Positions 1-6,086 of a stretch of DNA of 7,528 nucleotides are shown piece after piece. The stretch comes from Thermodesulfobacteriota bacterium (GTDB taxonomy: Bacteria > Desulfobacterota > DSM-4660 > Desulfatiglandales > HGW-15), in assembly GCA_025454125.1 (NCBI GenBank), contig JALOPA010000081.1, forward strand, positions 1-7,528. Reading direction: 5' to 3'. How positions within the stretch are numbered: the first letter of the stretch is position 1; each line of letters begins with the position of its first letter. The notes under the pieces were generated by a model that saw nothing but the letters and a program-made list of their open reading frames with translations, did not search any database and was not told where the DNA came from. Both the position numbers and the translations under genes were made by a program.

Positions 1-1
1 T

Positions 2-214
2 GTTCACCAGGACTGCCGCAACCTGGGGGTGGGGACGGAACTCACGAAATGGACCTTTGAGCGTGCAAGAAGCCTAGGGCTTGAGTCCATCTGGTTGACG
101 GTCGCCATGACCAACTTCATCGCCATAAAGCTCTATAGAAAGCTCGGCTTCAACTACTGCGAGATGGACGACTGCGAAAGAACCATGGTCATAAAGCTTC
201 AGCCGACCCGCTAG
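2..214 (+). CDS. GNAT-family N-acetyltransferase, C-terminal part (5' end outside window)
   Basis: This is the last 70 codons of a GCN5-related N-acetyltransferase, which moves an acetyl group from acetyl-CoA to an amine on an unknown acceptor. The frame is open from base 2. It shows the acetyl-CoA pyrophosphate-binding motif A as RNLGVG (residues 6-11 of the visible part), followed by a helix and the strand SIWLTV. Next comes the classic motif B pattern, an Asn followed by AIKLYRKLGF, which forms the alpha4/beta6 part of the fold. The only in-frame start in the window is a GTG at 29 that falls inside motif A, so it cannot be the true start and the gene must begin upstream. It ends in TAG at 212-214, overlapping the stop of the convergent lyase gene. 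The family assignment is firm; the substrate is unknown. Confidence 0.9.
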   Translation, partial: VHQDCRNLGVGTELTKWTFERARSLGLESIWLTVAMTNFIAIKLYRKLGFNYCEMDDCERTMVIKLQPTR

Positions 215-1149
215 GGTTGGTAGCCCAAGGACTTGGCATACTTTTTCTGAACTTCCTCCTTTGGAAGGTACTCCTCCTCCAGTGCCCGGATCTCCGGGAA
301 ACCCACAAAAGCGTGCAGGTTGCCCGTGGGGTGAGCGTCAAGTTCCTGATCCGCTTCCCTCAGATATTTCGTTCCGCCCGCTGCAAAGCCGTGGGCATGA
401 TCCCACATGGCTTTGATGACGGTTCGAAGCATGCCGGCAGGGTTTGATACAATGGCGACGCCCATATCGTTCAGCTGAGACAGAGGAATATACGAGGACA
501 TGCCCAGAGGCGACATATTGTAATGGATCGGGGCTCCGATCTCTTTGACGCACCGTTCCAGTTCCTGCGCAGAGGGAATGCCGTCCGGGAAGATCATGTC
601 GGCCCCCGCCTCCATGTAGGCCTTTCCACGTCGGATCACCTCCTTTAGGCTGCCGCCCACGGCCCCACGTGCATCGGTGCGGGCGATGAGGAGAAAATCG
701 GGATCGAGCTCCTGTCGCACGCGATCCGCGGCCCGGATCTTTCCTACGGCCTCTTCCAGAGGGATGATCTGCTTGCCGGCCACATGCCCGCACCGCTTCG
801 GCGTCACCTGATCCTCGATGTGAAATCCGGCCGCACCGGCCCCAATGAACTCTTCGGTCGTTCTCAGGACGTTGATGGCATTTCCAAACCCCGTGTCCGC
901 ATCGCAGATCACCGGAAGCTTCGTCGCTCCTGCGATGTAGCGGGTCATGGTCACCATCTCGGTAAGGGTCACCAAGCCGACATCCGGTTTTCCGAGCATG
1001 GCAACGGAAACCGCGTACCCGCTGATTCCCATCGTCTTAAAGCCGGCCCCCTCAATTATTCTCGCAGAAAGCGCATCAAAGGCCGACGGCTTCACAAGCA
1101 ATCTCTTCTGTGCCAGCAATTTCCTGAGCACCCGGCTGGTCCGTTTCAT
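211..1149 (-). CDS. Isocitrate lyase/PEP mutase superfamily C-C lyase (methylisocitrate lyase-like)
   Basis: This 312-residue cytoplasmic enzyme belongs to the Mg-dependent TIM-barrel superfamily that includes methylisocitrate lyase (PrpB), 2,3-dimethylmalate lyase, oxaloacetate decarboxylase and PEP mutase. Visible hallmarks are the metal-binding DADTGFG (residues 83-89), IED at 111-113, the lyase loop KRCGH at 118-122 with the catalytic Cys120, and ARTDA at 156-160. KRCGH argues for a lyase and against a phosphonate-forming PEP mutase, which lacks that cysteine loop. Two positions differ from PrpB as I recall it: FPDG at 187-190, where PrpB has FPE, and YNMSPLG at 210-216 instead of the NITEFG region. 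The substrate is therefore probably not methylisocitrate. The ATG start has an ideal AGGAGG five bases upstream. The gene lies 157 bp after the HD gene on the same strand, with a palindromic repeat between them. No citrate synthase or aconitase gene of a methylcitrate cycle is in view. Family is certain; exact reaction is not. Confidence 0.93.
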   Translation of the reverse strand: MKRTSRVLRKLLAQKRLLVKPSAFDALSARIIEGAGFKTMGISGYAVSVAMLGKPDVGLVTLTEMVTMTRYIAGATKLPVICDADTGFGNAINVLRTTEEFIGAGAAGFHIEDQVTPKRCGHVAGKQIIPLEEAVGKIRAADRVRQELDPDFLLIARTDARGAVGGSLKEVIRRGKAYMEAGADMIFPDGIPSAQELERCVKEIGAPIHYNMSPLGMSSYIPLSQLNDMGVAIVSNPAGMLRTVIKAMWDHAHGFAAGGTKYLREADQELDAHPTGNLHAFVGFPEIRALEEEYLPKEEVQKKYAKSLGYQP

Positions 1150-1154
1150 TTTTT

Positions 1155-1160
1155 CCTCCT
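1155..1160 (-). promoter_or_regulatory. Strong Shine-Dalgarno site of the lyase gene
   Basis: A perfect AGGAGG on the minus strand, five adenines before the ATG at 1149, fixes the start of the lyase gene. It is the strongest ribosome binding site in the cluster, so the enzyme may be translated efficiently even though its gene is last in the array. Confidence 0.85.
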
Positions 1161-1198
1161 GGTCCTGGCGTCGCGGCTCAAAAGTACCATGATTAAAA

Positions 1199-1272
1199 TG
1201 TCATTTCGAACGAAGTGAGAAATCTTGGCGTTCGGCGCACTTAAAAGATCTCTCCCTCTGGTCGAGATGACA
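1199..1272. repeat. Palindromic intergenic repeat (REP/MITE-like), 74 bp
   Basis: The left arm (1199-1226) begins TGTCATTTCGAACGAAG and the right arm (1245-1272) is its imperfect inverse, ending GTCGAGATGACA. By hand alignment 22 of 28 positions match, around an 18-base centre. From general knowledge, intergenic elements with TGTCATTTCGA... termini and ...AAATCTT inner ends are scattered in many copies through numerous bacterial genomes, including Desulfobacterota. Here the element lies between the HD gene stop and the lyase start. Transcribed from the minus strand it would fold into one long stem-loop, able to attenuate transcription or to protect the upstream mRNA. No T-tract follows the stem directly, so a classical intrinsic terminator is not clearly supported. 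Confidence 0.8.
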
Positions 1273-1306
1273 ACTTATCTGTGAGACGCGACACCAGTTC
1301 CCGCTG

Positions 1307-1888
1307 CTATTTCCCCAGCTTGGGCCCGCCGTCCATGATGAGGGCCAGGCCGCGATGGGCACGAAGAACATCCGCCAGCCCGTAGTCCATATAGTGGAGA
1401 AGCGTCGCTTCAGGCGAGGCGGGCAATGTTCCGGCCATGCGGGTGTGAGCCATGATGATGTTCGCCACACGGGGAGAGAGGCCCTGGGCCAGGGCCGTGA
1501 AGGCGCCGTAGGTGGAGTGAGGCATGAGCTTCAGCATCTCGCCCCACTTGACGCCGTCCGGGCCTTTCTCGATCTCCACCAGTTTGCTGAGATCATGGAG
1601 AAGCACCCCGGTGATCAGGTAATCCCGGTCGAGCTTGAGTTGAGGGTTGTGCCTCTCCACCACGTCTGCCGCGGTCAGGACCATTTCCCCCACGCAGTTC
1701 ACGTGATCGACAAGGGAGATTTCCGGGAAGGGCGGGGTGAAGGGGCAATCCCGCAGGTCTTTCCACTTCGATTCCTCCCACATCTTAACCCAACACCGTG
1801 TGACCTTGGCTTTGAGTTCCTGGTCTTTCATTTTGCCCAGGATGGGAAAGCAGTCGCGGACTTTCTTTTCTTTTTCGTCTTGAGGCAT
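1307..1888 (-). CDS. HD-domain protein, putative metal-dependent phosphohydrolase
   Basis: This is a soluble 193-residue protein with an HD superfamily metal-binding pattern. The candidate ligands are His62 (in VDHVN), His98-Asp99 (in LLHDLSK), His124 (MPHSTYG), His148 (MAHTR) and Asp168 (HYMDYG). Proteins of this superfamily hydrolyse phosphate esters, nucleotides or cyclic dinucleotides, or carry out oxygenations when they hold a di-iron centre. The extra histidines between HD and the final Asp would suit a two-metal site. The substrate cannot be inferred. An upstream in-frame ATG at 1915 would overlap the tctA stop and add nine residues, but the ATG at 1888 has AAAGGAGA correctly spaced before it and is preferred. 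The first 50 residues are charged and have no obvious domain. The gene follows tctA by 19 bp and is almost certainly cotranscribed with the transporter; the reason for that pairing is unknown. Confidence 0.85.
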   Translation of the reverse strand: MPQDEKEKKVRDCFPILGKMKDQELKAKVTRCWVKMWEESKWKDLRDCPFTPPFPEISLVDHVNCVGEMVLTAADVVERHNPQLKLDRDYLITGVLLHDLSKLVEIEKGPDGVKWGEMLKLMPHSTYGAFTALAQGLSPRVANIIMAHTRMAGTLPASPEATLLHYMDYGLADVLRAHRGLALIMDGGPKLGK

Positions 1889-1893
1889 GGGAT

Positions 1894-1901
1894 TCTCCTT
1901 T
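1894..1901 (-). promoter_or_regulatory. Shine-Dalgarno site that decides the HD gene start
   Basis: AAAGGAGA on the minus strand places AGGAG six bases before the ATG at 1888. The alternative ATG at 1915 lies inside the last codons of tctA and has no comparable site. The internal ATG is therefore the likelier start and the two genes do not overlap. Confidence 0.75.
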
Positions 1902-1907
1902 GTGTGA

Positions 1908-3410
1908 TCAAACATCGTTGGCCTGACGCTTGCGGTACCCTGTGAGCCAGGCCACGCCTTGAAGAATGAGGACCAGCAGCACGGCTGCCAGAAAAATCTT
2001 GGAGAAAGAGCTTTTCATGAAAATCAGAAGGCTCCCGTCGGAAATCGTCAAGGCCCTTCGAAAAGACATCTCCATTTTGTCTCCCAGAACGGCCGCCAGG
2101 ATAAGAGGGGCCATATCAAAGCGAAACTTCCGCAGCCCATACCCGATGACCCCGAAAAAGACCATGAGCAGAATATCGTCGCTGTTCGAATTGACGCCGT
2201 AAACCCCGGCGATCATCATGGTCAGAATGGCCGGAGCCAGATACGCATAAGGGATGCGAAGAAAATTCACGAAAATCCCGACGAGCGGCAGGTTCAACAT
2301 CAATAGCATGAAGTTGCCGATGTACATGCTTGCAATCAGCCCCCAGAACACGTCGGGGTGATCCTGTACCAGCTGCGGCCCAGGGGTGACACCGTGAATG
2401 ATCAGGGCGGACATGAGAAGCGCAGTCGCCGGAAGAGGGGGGATCCCGAGCACCAGCGTGGGGACAAGAGAGGTCCCGGTGGTGGCATTGTTGGCACTCT
2501 CGGGTCCGGCGACGCCTTCGATCCGCCCGGTCCCGAATTCCTCGGGGTGTCCCGATATCTTCTTTTCCAGGGCATAGGAAACAAAAGTCGAAATGATGTG
2601 GGACGCCCCGGGCAGAAATCCGAAGAGGATGCCGACCCCTGATCCGCGCAGAATGGCCCCGCAGGAATCCCTGAGGTCTTTGAGCTTTGGAAGCAGCGTC
2701 CGGAAAGAAGGTTTGATGACCTCCACACGGGCGATCTGTTCCAGGTTGATGAGAATTTCACTGATGCCGAAAAGCCCGATCGCCAGAGGGACAAAGTCGA
2801 TCCCGCTGGAGAACCCGAGATACCCGAAGGTGAAGCGCAAGTGCCCCGTGAAAGGATCCATGCCCACGGTAGCGATCAGAAGCCCCAGAAGGATCATGGC
2901 CATGGTTTTCAGCATGCTTGAACTGCCCACGATGGAAACCACGAGGAGGGCCAGGATCATGAGGGAGAACTCCTCTGCCGGGCCCACCTTCAGCATGAGT
3001 TGGGCCAGGGGCGGAGCAAAAAACATGAGAGCGACAATGCTCAGCGTGCCCCCCGCAAAAGAGCCCAAAGCCGTCACCACGAGGGCAGGCCCGGCTCGAC
3101 CGGTGCGAGCCATCTGGTATCCGTCCATGCAGGTCACGATGGAGGCCGCTTCTCCCGGGATGTTGAGAAGGATGGACGTGGTCGATCCGCCGTACATCGT
3201 TCCGTAAAAAATCCCTGCGAGCATGATGATGGAGGAGGTGGGATCCAGTTTGAAGGTGAGCGGAAGGAGAAGGGCCATTCCTCCCAGAGGGCCTATGCCG
3301 GGCAGGACACCGATAATCGTGCCCCAAAGGCACCCCAGGAAACAGTACAGAAGTCTCAGAGGGGTGAGAATGACGAAAAAGCCTTCCAGAAGATGTTGCA
3401 AATTCTCCAT
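1908..3410 (-). CDS. tctA: Tripartite tricarboxylate transporter, large permease subunit TctA
   Basis: This is the large inner-membrane subunit (500 residues, the usual family length) of a binding-protein-dependent secondary transporter of the TctABC type. It imports a carboxylate using an ion gradient rather than ATP. The N-terminal half carries GVLPGIGP (34-41) and the signature YGGSTTSILLNIPGE (73-87). The second half repeats the architecture with GFLPGAS (264-270), EGVAGPESANNA (298-309) and GVTPGPQL (340-347). About ten to twelve hydrophobic helices alternate with short loops throughout, and the protein ends in a basic tail. The frame stays open to a TTG at 3434, but the ATG at 3410, giving MENLQHLLEGF, matches where TctA proteins normally begin; its ribosome binding site (GGTGA) is weak. 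tctB ends 42 bp upstream and the HD gene starts 19 bp downstream. The family is certain; the transported substrate is unknown, since specificity rests with TctC. Confidence 0.96.
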   Translation of the reverse strand: MENLQHLLEGFFVILTPLRLLYCFLGCLWGTIIGVLPGIGPLGGMALLLPLTFKLDPTSSIIMLAGIFYGTMYGGSTTSILLNIPGEAASIVTCMDGYQMARTGRAGPALVVTALGSFAGGTLSIVALMFFAPPLAQLMLKVGPAEEFSLMILALLVVSIVGSSSMLKTMAMILLGLLIATVGMDPFTGHLRFTFGYLGFSSGIDFVPLAIGLFGISEILINLEQIARVEVIKPSFRTLLPKLKDLRDSCGAILRGSGVGILFGFLPGASHIISTFVSYALEKKISGHPEEFGTGRIEGVAGPESANNATTGTSLVPTLVLGIPPLPATALLMSALIIHGVTPGPQLVQDHPDVFWGLIASMYIGNFMLLMLNLPLVGIFVNFLRIPYAYLAPAILTMMIAGVYGVNSNSDDILLMVFFGVIGYGLRKFRFDMAPLILAAVLGDKMEMSFRRALTISDGSLLIFMKSSFSKIFLAAVLLVLILQGVAWLTGYRKRQANDV

Positions 3411-3452
3411 ATCAGTCACCGGCTCGCGTCGCAACGACCCCGGAGCCCCTCA

Positions 3453-3911
3453 TCAAGACCACCATGTTCCGTGAGGCAAAGGAATCCCGAGCCCCAGATG
3501 AAAGAACCCATACGCGGCCAAGGCCGCGAAAACGGCCCAGCAAAGGTTCTGCCACCATCGAAGCGAAGATAACGTGAAAAGGGACAAGAAAACGAAAAAG
3601 CCTACCATGGGGACAAAACCGGCACTTTCCATGAGAGCGGCCAGGAAAATCAGGCCAAGCAGAATGGGGATCATGGACTTGTGTCCCAACCGAAGAGGGG
3701 ACTCAGCCCCTCGCTGGAACACCGCCTTGAGCATCAAGGCCAGGGACACGGCGCAGAGCATCACACCCAGGATCATGGGCAAAAACCCGGGCCCGGGCAC
3801 GGTTGCGTCTGCATAGGGCATGGCCCGGGCTTCGGCAATCACGTACCCTCCGATGGCACAGAGAACGCCGGAAAGGACAAGGTCCCCCTTTCTTTCATCT
3901 AAACTCAGCAC
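3453..3911 (-). CDS. tctB: Tripartite tricarboxylate transporter, small membrane subunit TctB
   Basis: This 152-residue membrane protein fits the TctB family in size, position and topology. A short charged N-terminus is followed by a first helix at about 11-30. A loop with VPGPGFLP (38-45), typical of TctB, comes next. The second helix is at about 45-63, a basic cytoplasmic stretch is at about 66-78, and two or three further helices follow, ending GTWWS. TctB is thought to support assembly or coupling of the TctA permease. The start is a GTG, with a purine-rich GGGGGAGGGGG tract just upstream acting as a rough ribosome binding site; no ATG occurs until residue 31, past the first helix. The tctC-tctB gap of 154 bp is unusually long for this operon type and holds several hairpins. 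Sequence conservation in this family is low, so position carries much of the weight. Confidence 0.92.
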   Translation of the reverse strand: MLSLDERKGDLVLSGVLCAIGGYVIAEARAMPYADATVPGPGFLPMILGVMLCAVSLALMLKAVFQRGAESPLRLGHKSMIPILLGLIFLAALMESAGFVPMVGFFVFLSLFTLSSLRWWQNLCWAVFAALAAYGFFHLGLGIPLPHGTWWS

Positions 3912-3923
3912 CGGACCCCCTCC

Positions 3924-3973
3924 CCCCGTATCGAGTACGGGGCAGGCACTCGCCCCTCCCGCCAGGGGAGGGG
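3924..3973 (-). promoter_or_regulatory. Two tandem GC-rich hairpins in the tctC-tctB intergenic region
   Basis: Two perfect inverted repeats sit almost back to back: CCCCGTA/TACGGGG with a five-base loop (3924-3942), and CCCCTCCC/GGGAGGGG with a five-base loop (3953-3973). In the minus-strand transcript both would form stable stems after tctC and just before the tctB start. Such stems between a binding-protein gene and its membrane subunits commonly stabilise the upstream mRNA 3' end or cause partial termination, so that the binding protein is made in excess. No U-tract follows, so a full terminator is unlikely. They could also be a repeated intergenic element. Confidence 0.6.
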
Positions 3974-4027
3974 AATGAGTTGCAAAGGCTTTGTGGCATG
4001 CCGGATGGTCTAACCCTGTCCCAGTCC

Positions 4028-4064
4028 TCCACCAGAGGTGGAAGACCTGTTCACCCCTTGGGGG
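4028..4064 (-). promoter_or_regulatory. Hairpins immediately downstream of tctC
   Basis: TCCACC/GGTGGA with a three-base loop (4028-4042) lies 23 bases after the tctC stop in the minus-strand transcript. A smaller CCCC/GGGG stem lies between it and the stop (4054-4064). These are further candidate 3'-end stabilising structures for the tctC message. No run of T follows either stem. Confidence 0.4.
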
Positions 4065-4065
4065 A

Positions 4066-5070
4066 CTACTGCTTTTTCAATCCCAGATCGAGGGTCTTCA
4101 TGATCGCTTCAGTGGACTCATACTCGGCTCGAACTTTCTGCTCGAAGGGCTTGCCTGCCACGTGGATCAGTTTCTCGCCCGTCTTGGGGCTCAGGGCCGC
4201 ATTGTTCTTGACCGTGTCGGTCTGGGCCGCTTTCATCAAGGCCTGTTCAAGGACCGTGATCCGATCTGCAGGAATTCCCTTGGGGCCGAAAATCCCTCGC
4301 CAGGAAATGGTCTCCGCCTGCGGCACACCCAGATCGACTACGGTCGCCATGCCCTTGATTCCCTCCACGTTGTCCTTTGTGGAGCAGAAAACAGCCCTCA
4401 CCTTTCCGGACTCGAGGTGAGGCATGATCGGCTGCACGGAAGTGGCGCAGACATCCACATGGCCTCCCAGGAAGGCTTTGATGATCTCGCCGGTTCCGCC
4501 GAAGTGAACCGATTTCAGCTTCACCCCCATGGCATGAAACACCTTTTCTCCGCAAATATGCATGATGCTTCCGATGCCGTCCATGCCCACGGTCAGTTTT
4601 CCGGGATTCTGTTTTGCATAGTCGAAGAATTCTTTGGGTGTTTTCGCGGGGAAGTCCTCGCGGACGCAAAAGATGATGGGCGCCTGGGTGATCTGGGCCA
4701 CGTAGCTGAAGTCATCCAGGGTGTAGGGCACCTTCAACACATGGGGAATCATCGTCAGTGTTGAGACAGGGGTGATGCCCAACGTGTAGCCGTCAGGCCG
4801 TGCCTTGGCCGTCTCGGCAATTCCCATGGAGCCCCCTGCCCCGGGTTTGTTCAGGATGACCATCTTCTGCCCCAGATAGGGCTCAATCGCCTCTGCGAAG
4901 ATGCGGGCCACGATGTCGGTGCCTCCGCCTGGGGCTGCCGGCACGATCAAGGAGACAGGACCGGTTGGAAACTTCTCCTGAGCCCCTGCCTTCTCTACCC
5001 AAAAGGCTCCCACAACAAGAATTGCGACAAGACCCATTCCCAGAACACGCCAACGCTTTTCCAGTTTCAT
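4066..5070 (-). CDS. tctC: Tripartite tricarboxylate transporter substrate-binding protein TctC (Bug family)
   Basis: This periplasmic solute receptor of the TctC/Bug family (334 residues) captures a carboxylate and delivers it to TctA/TctB. A signal peptide is plain: basic MKLEKRWR, a hydrophobic core at about 9-24, then KAGA-QE with probable cleavage after Ala30. Family motifs follow: VPAAPGGGTD (43-52), NKPGAGG (74-80) and ARPDGYTLG (90-98), whose loops contact the ligand carboxylates in characterised members. GGTGEIIKAFLGGHVD (191-206) and WRGIFGPKGIP (257-267) come later. The frame is open up to 5307, but that extension would put an arginine-rich tail before the signal peptide and lie inside iclR. 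The ATG at 5070, with AGGAGA five bases before it, is the true start. The gene begins 46 bp after iclR and is probably cotranscribed with it. The ligand is unknown; Bug proteins bind widely different acids. Confidence 0.95.
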   Translation of the reverse strand: MKLEKRWRVLGMGLVAILVVGAFWVEKAGAQEKFPTGPVSLIVPAAPGGGTDIVARIFAEAIEPYLGQKMVILNKPGAGGSMGIAETAKARPDGYTLGITPVSTLTMIPHVLKVPYTLDDFSYVAQITQAPIIFCVREDFPAKTPKEFFDYAKQNPGKLTVGMDGIGSIMHICGEKVFHAMGVKLKSVHFGGTGEIIKAFLGGHVDVCATSVQPIMPHLESGKVRAVFCSTKDNVEGIKGMATVVDLGVPQAETISWRGIFGPKGIPADRITVLEQALMKAAQTDTVKNNAALSPKTGEKLIHVAGKPFEQKVRAEYESTEAIMKTLDLGLKKQ

Positions 5071-5075
5071 GATGC

Positions 5076-5081
5076 TCTCCT
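5076..5081 (-). promoter_or_regulatory. Shine-Dalgarno site of tctC
   Basis: AGGAGA on the minus strand lies five bases before the ATG at 5070, inside a longer purine tract with a second AGGAG. It fixes the tctC start at the signal peptide and rules out the long upstream extension of the open frame. Confidence 0.8.
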
Positions 5082-5116
5082 CTCTCCTGCAAGGTAAGGA
5101 CATAAAACATCCACGA

Positions 5117-5899
5117 TCAACCCTTCTGCCAGCCCAGACGGAGCGATAGCTCCCGGGCCTTTTCCACCACTTGCGCAATGTATTCCGACTGCACCTGCCC
5201 CAGGATCCTGTACCTCGGTCCCGTGATGCCGATGGCGGCGCAAACACGGTGCGTATGGTCGAAAACGGGCGCCGCCGCAGACCACACCTCTGCGACCCGT
5301 TCTCCATCGCTCACCGCGTATCCGGTCGAATGGATCCTTTCCAGTTCCCGCCTAAGAGACCTGGGGGCAATGATCGTTTTCGAGGTCAGCGCCTTGAGCG
5401 AGCCTCGTGCCATAACCCGCCGTTGGGTCTCAGGCGGCGCGAAAGCAAGAAGCACTTTCCCTGCAGCGCCGGCGTAGAGTTCCATCCGCTGGCCCTCTGC
5501 CACGGAATAGCTGACCTCATGGGTCCCCTTTTCCCGTGCGAGGGCGACCCGCGCCAGACCGTCCAAGACATAGAGTGACGAATGCTCGCCCGTCAACCGG
5601 ACCAGCTCTTTGAGGATCGGCCGGGCGAGAAGAATCATCGTGTTGTGGGTCTCAAAGACTTTTCCCAGGGTCAGCAGCCTCGGACCGAGTCGGAACTCCT
5701 TGCTCTCAGGGGCAAAGAGGAGATATCCCCGGGATTCCAGTGTCCCGGCCAGGCGGGTGACTCGACCGCGGGTCATCCGGGTTAGGGAAACCAGGTCCTT
5801 GAGCGTCAGGGCCGGGTGCTTTTCAAAGCAGTCCAGGAGATCGAGCGCCTTGAGCACGACCTCAACGTGGCGAAACATCTCTTTCGTTCTTTCGGACAT
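5117..5899 (-). CDS. IclR-family transcriptional regulator
   Basis: This 260-residue DNA-binding regulator has the two-domain IclR layout. A winged helix-turn-helix lies at about 11-70 (LTLKDLVSLTRMTRGRVTRL is the HTH, GYLLFAPESKEFRLGPRL the wing and linker). A GAF-like effector-binding domain lies at about 85-255. Typical effector-domain features are the block MELYAGAAGKVLLAF (139-153) and GYAVSDGER followed by WSAAAPVFD (193-214). IclR proteins bind small organic acids and control catabolic or transport operons. The frame continues to a TTG at 5980, but the ATG at 5899 gives the normal family N-terminus; neither start has a good ribosome binding site. An inverted repeat begins 18 bases before the ATG. 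The gene lies just upstream of and in line with tctCBA, so it probably regulates that cluster and itself. Activator or repressor mode cannot be told. Confidence 0.94.
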   Translation of the reverse strand: MSERTKEMFRHVEVVLKALDLLDCFEKHPALTLKDLVSLTRMTRGRVTRLAGTLESRGYLLFAPESKEFRLGPRLLTLGKVFETHNTMILLARPILKELVRLTGEHSSLYVLDGLARVALAREKGTHEVSYSVAEGQRMELYAGAAGKVLLAFAPPETQRRVMARGSLKALTSKTIIAPRSLRRELERIHSTGYAVSDGERVAEVWSAAAPVFDHTHRVCAAIGITGPRYRILGQVQSEYIAQVVEKARELSLRLGWQKG

Positions 5900-5917
5900 C
5901 GGTTTCGGAATACCGTC

Positions 5918-5957
5918 TACGCAATAGACATAAAGGCTATGGAATATGCATTGCGTA
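5918..5957. promoter_or_regulatory. Probable IclR operator: TACGCAAT-N24-ATTGCGTA inverted repeat
   Basis: A perfect 8-bp inverted repeat, TACGCAAT at 5918-5925 and ATTGCGTA at 5950-5957, has half-site centres 32 bp apart, about three helical turns. That puts both halves on the same DNA face. It lies directly before the iclR ATG at 5899, where an autoregulatory operator would be expected. A TTGACT that could serve as a minus-strand -35 element is at 5980-5975, but no convincing -10 box lies at the right spacing. The role is inferred from symmetry and position. Confidence 0.5.
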
Positions 5958-6086
5958 ACACCCCTTGCTTCTGGAGTCAACCTTTAAGATCACCCGGCTG
6001 CAAGACCCTTTACAGAAAAGCTGGTTTGAAATACTCTAGGGGGGTGTCGCTAAGAGAAAAAGCATGAGAGTCTCTCAGAACCTTAA
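5958..6086. other. Intergenic stretch without a recognised gene
   Basis: No coding sequence is supported here on either strand. It contains a 13-bp perfect palindrome TGAGAG-T-CTCTCA (6065-6077), with a smaller AACC/GGTT symmetry next to it (6079-6091). There is a run of six G at about 6040-6045. A 47-codon frame beginning ATG at 6064 shows no family resemblance and overlaps the YitT remnant in another frame, so it is not called. Confidence 0.5.

Noticed and set aside
211..1149. Phosphonate biosynthesis (PEP mutase) interpretation of the lyase
   Set aside because: The KRCGH catalytic loop is that of lyases, and no phosphonopyruvate decarboxylase or other phosphonate gene lies nearby.
1199..1272. 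CRISPR repeat or intrinsic terminator
   Set aside because: There is only one imperfect inverted repeat with no regular spacing, and no T-tract directly after the stem.
1201..1470. Minus-strand 89-codon frame running through the palindromic repeat into the HD gene
   Set aside because: It overlaps the HD gene in another frame, has no motif, and its end is made of repeat sequence.
3803..4764. Two + strand frames of 205 and 257 codons opposite tctC and tctB
   Set aside because: They lie antisense to well-supported genes, have no recognisable motifs and show the composition of shadow frames.
5071..5307. N-terminal extension of tctC to 5307
   Set aside because: It would place 79 arginine-rich residues before a clear signal peptide and overlap the iclR coding region; the ATG at 5070 has a good ribosome binding site.
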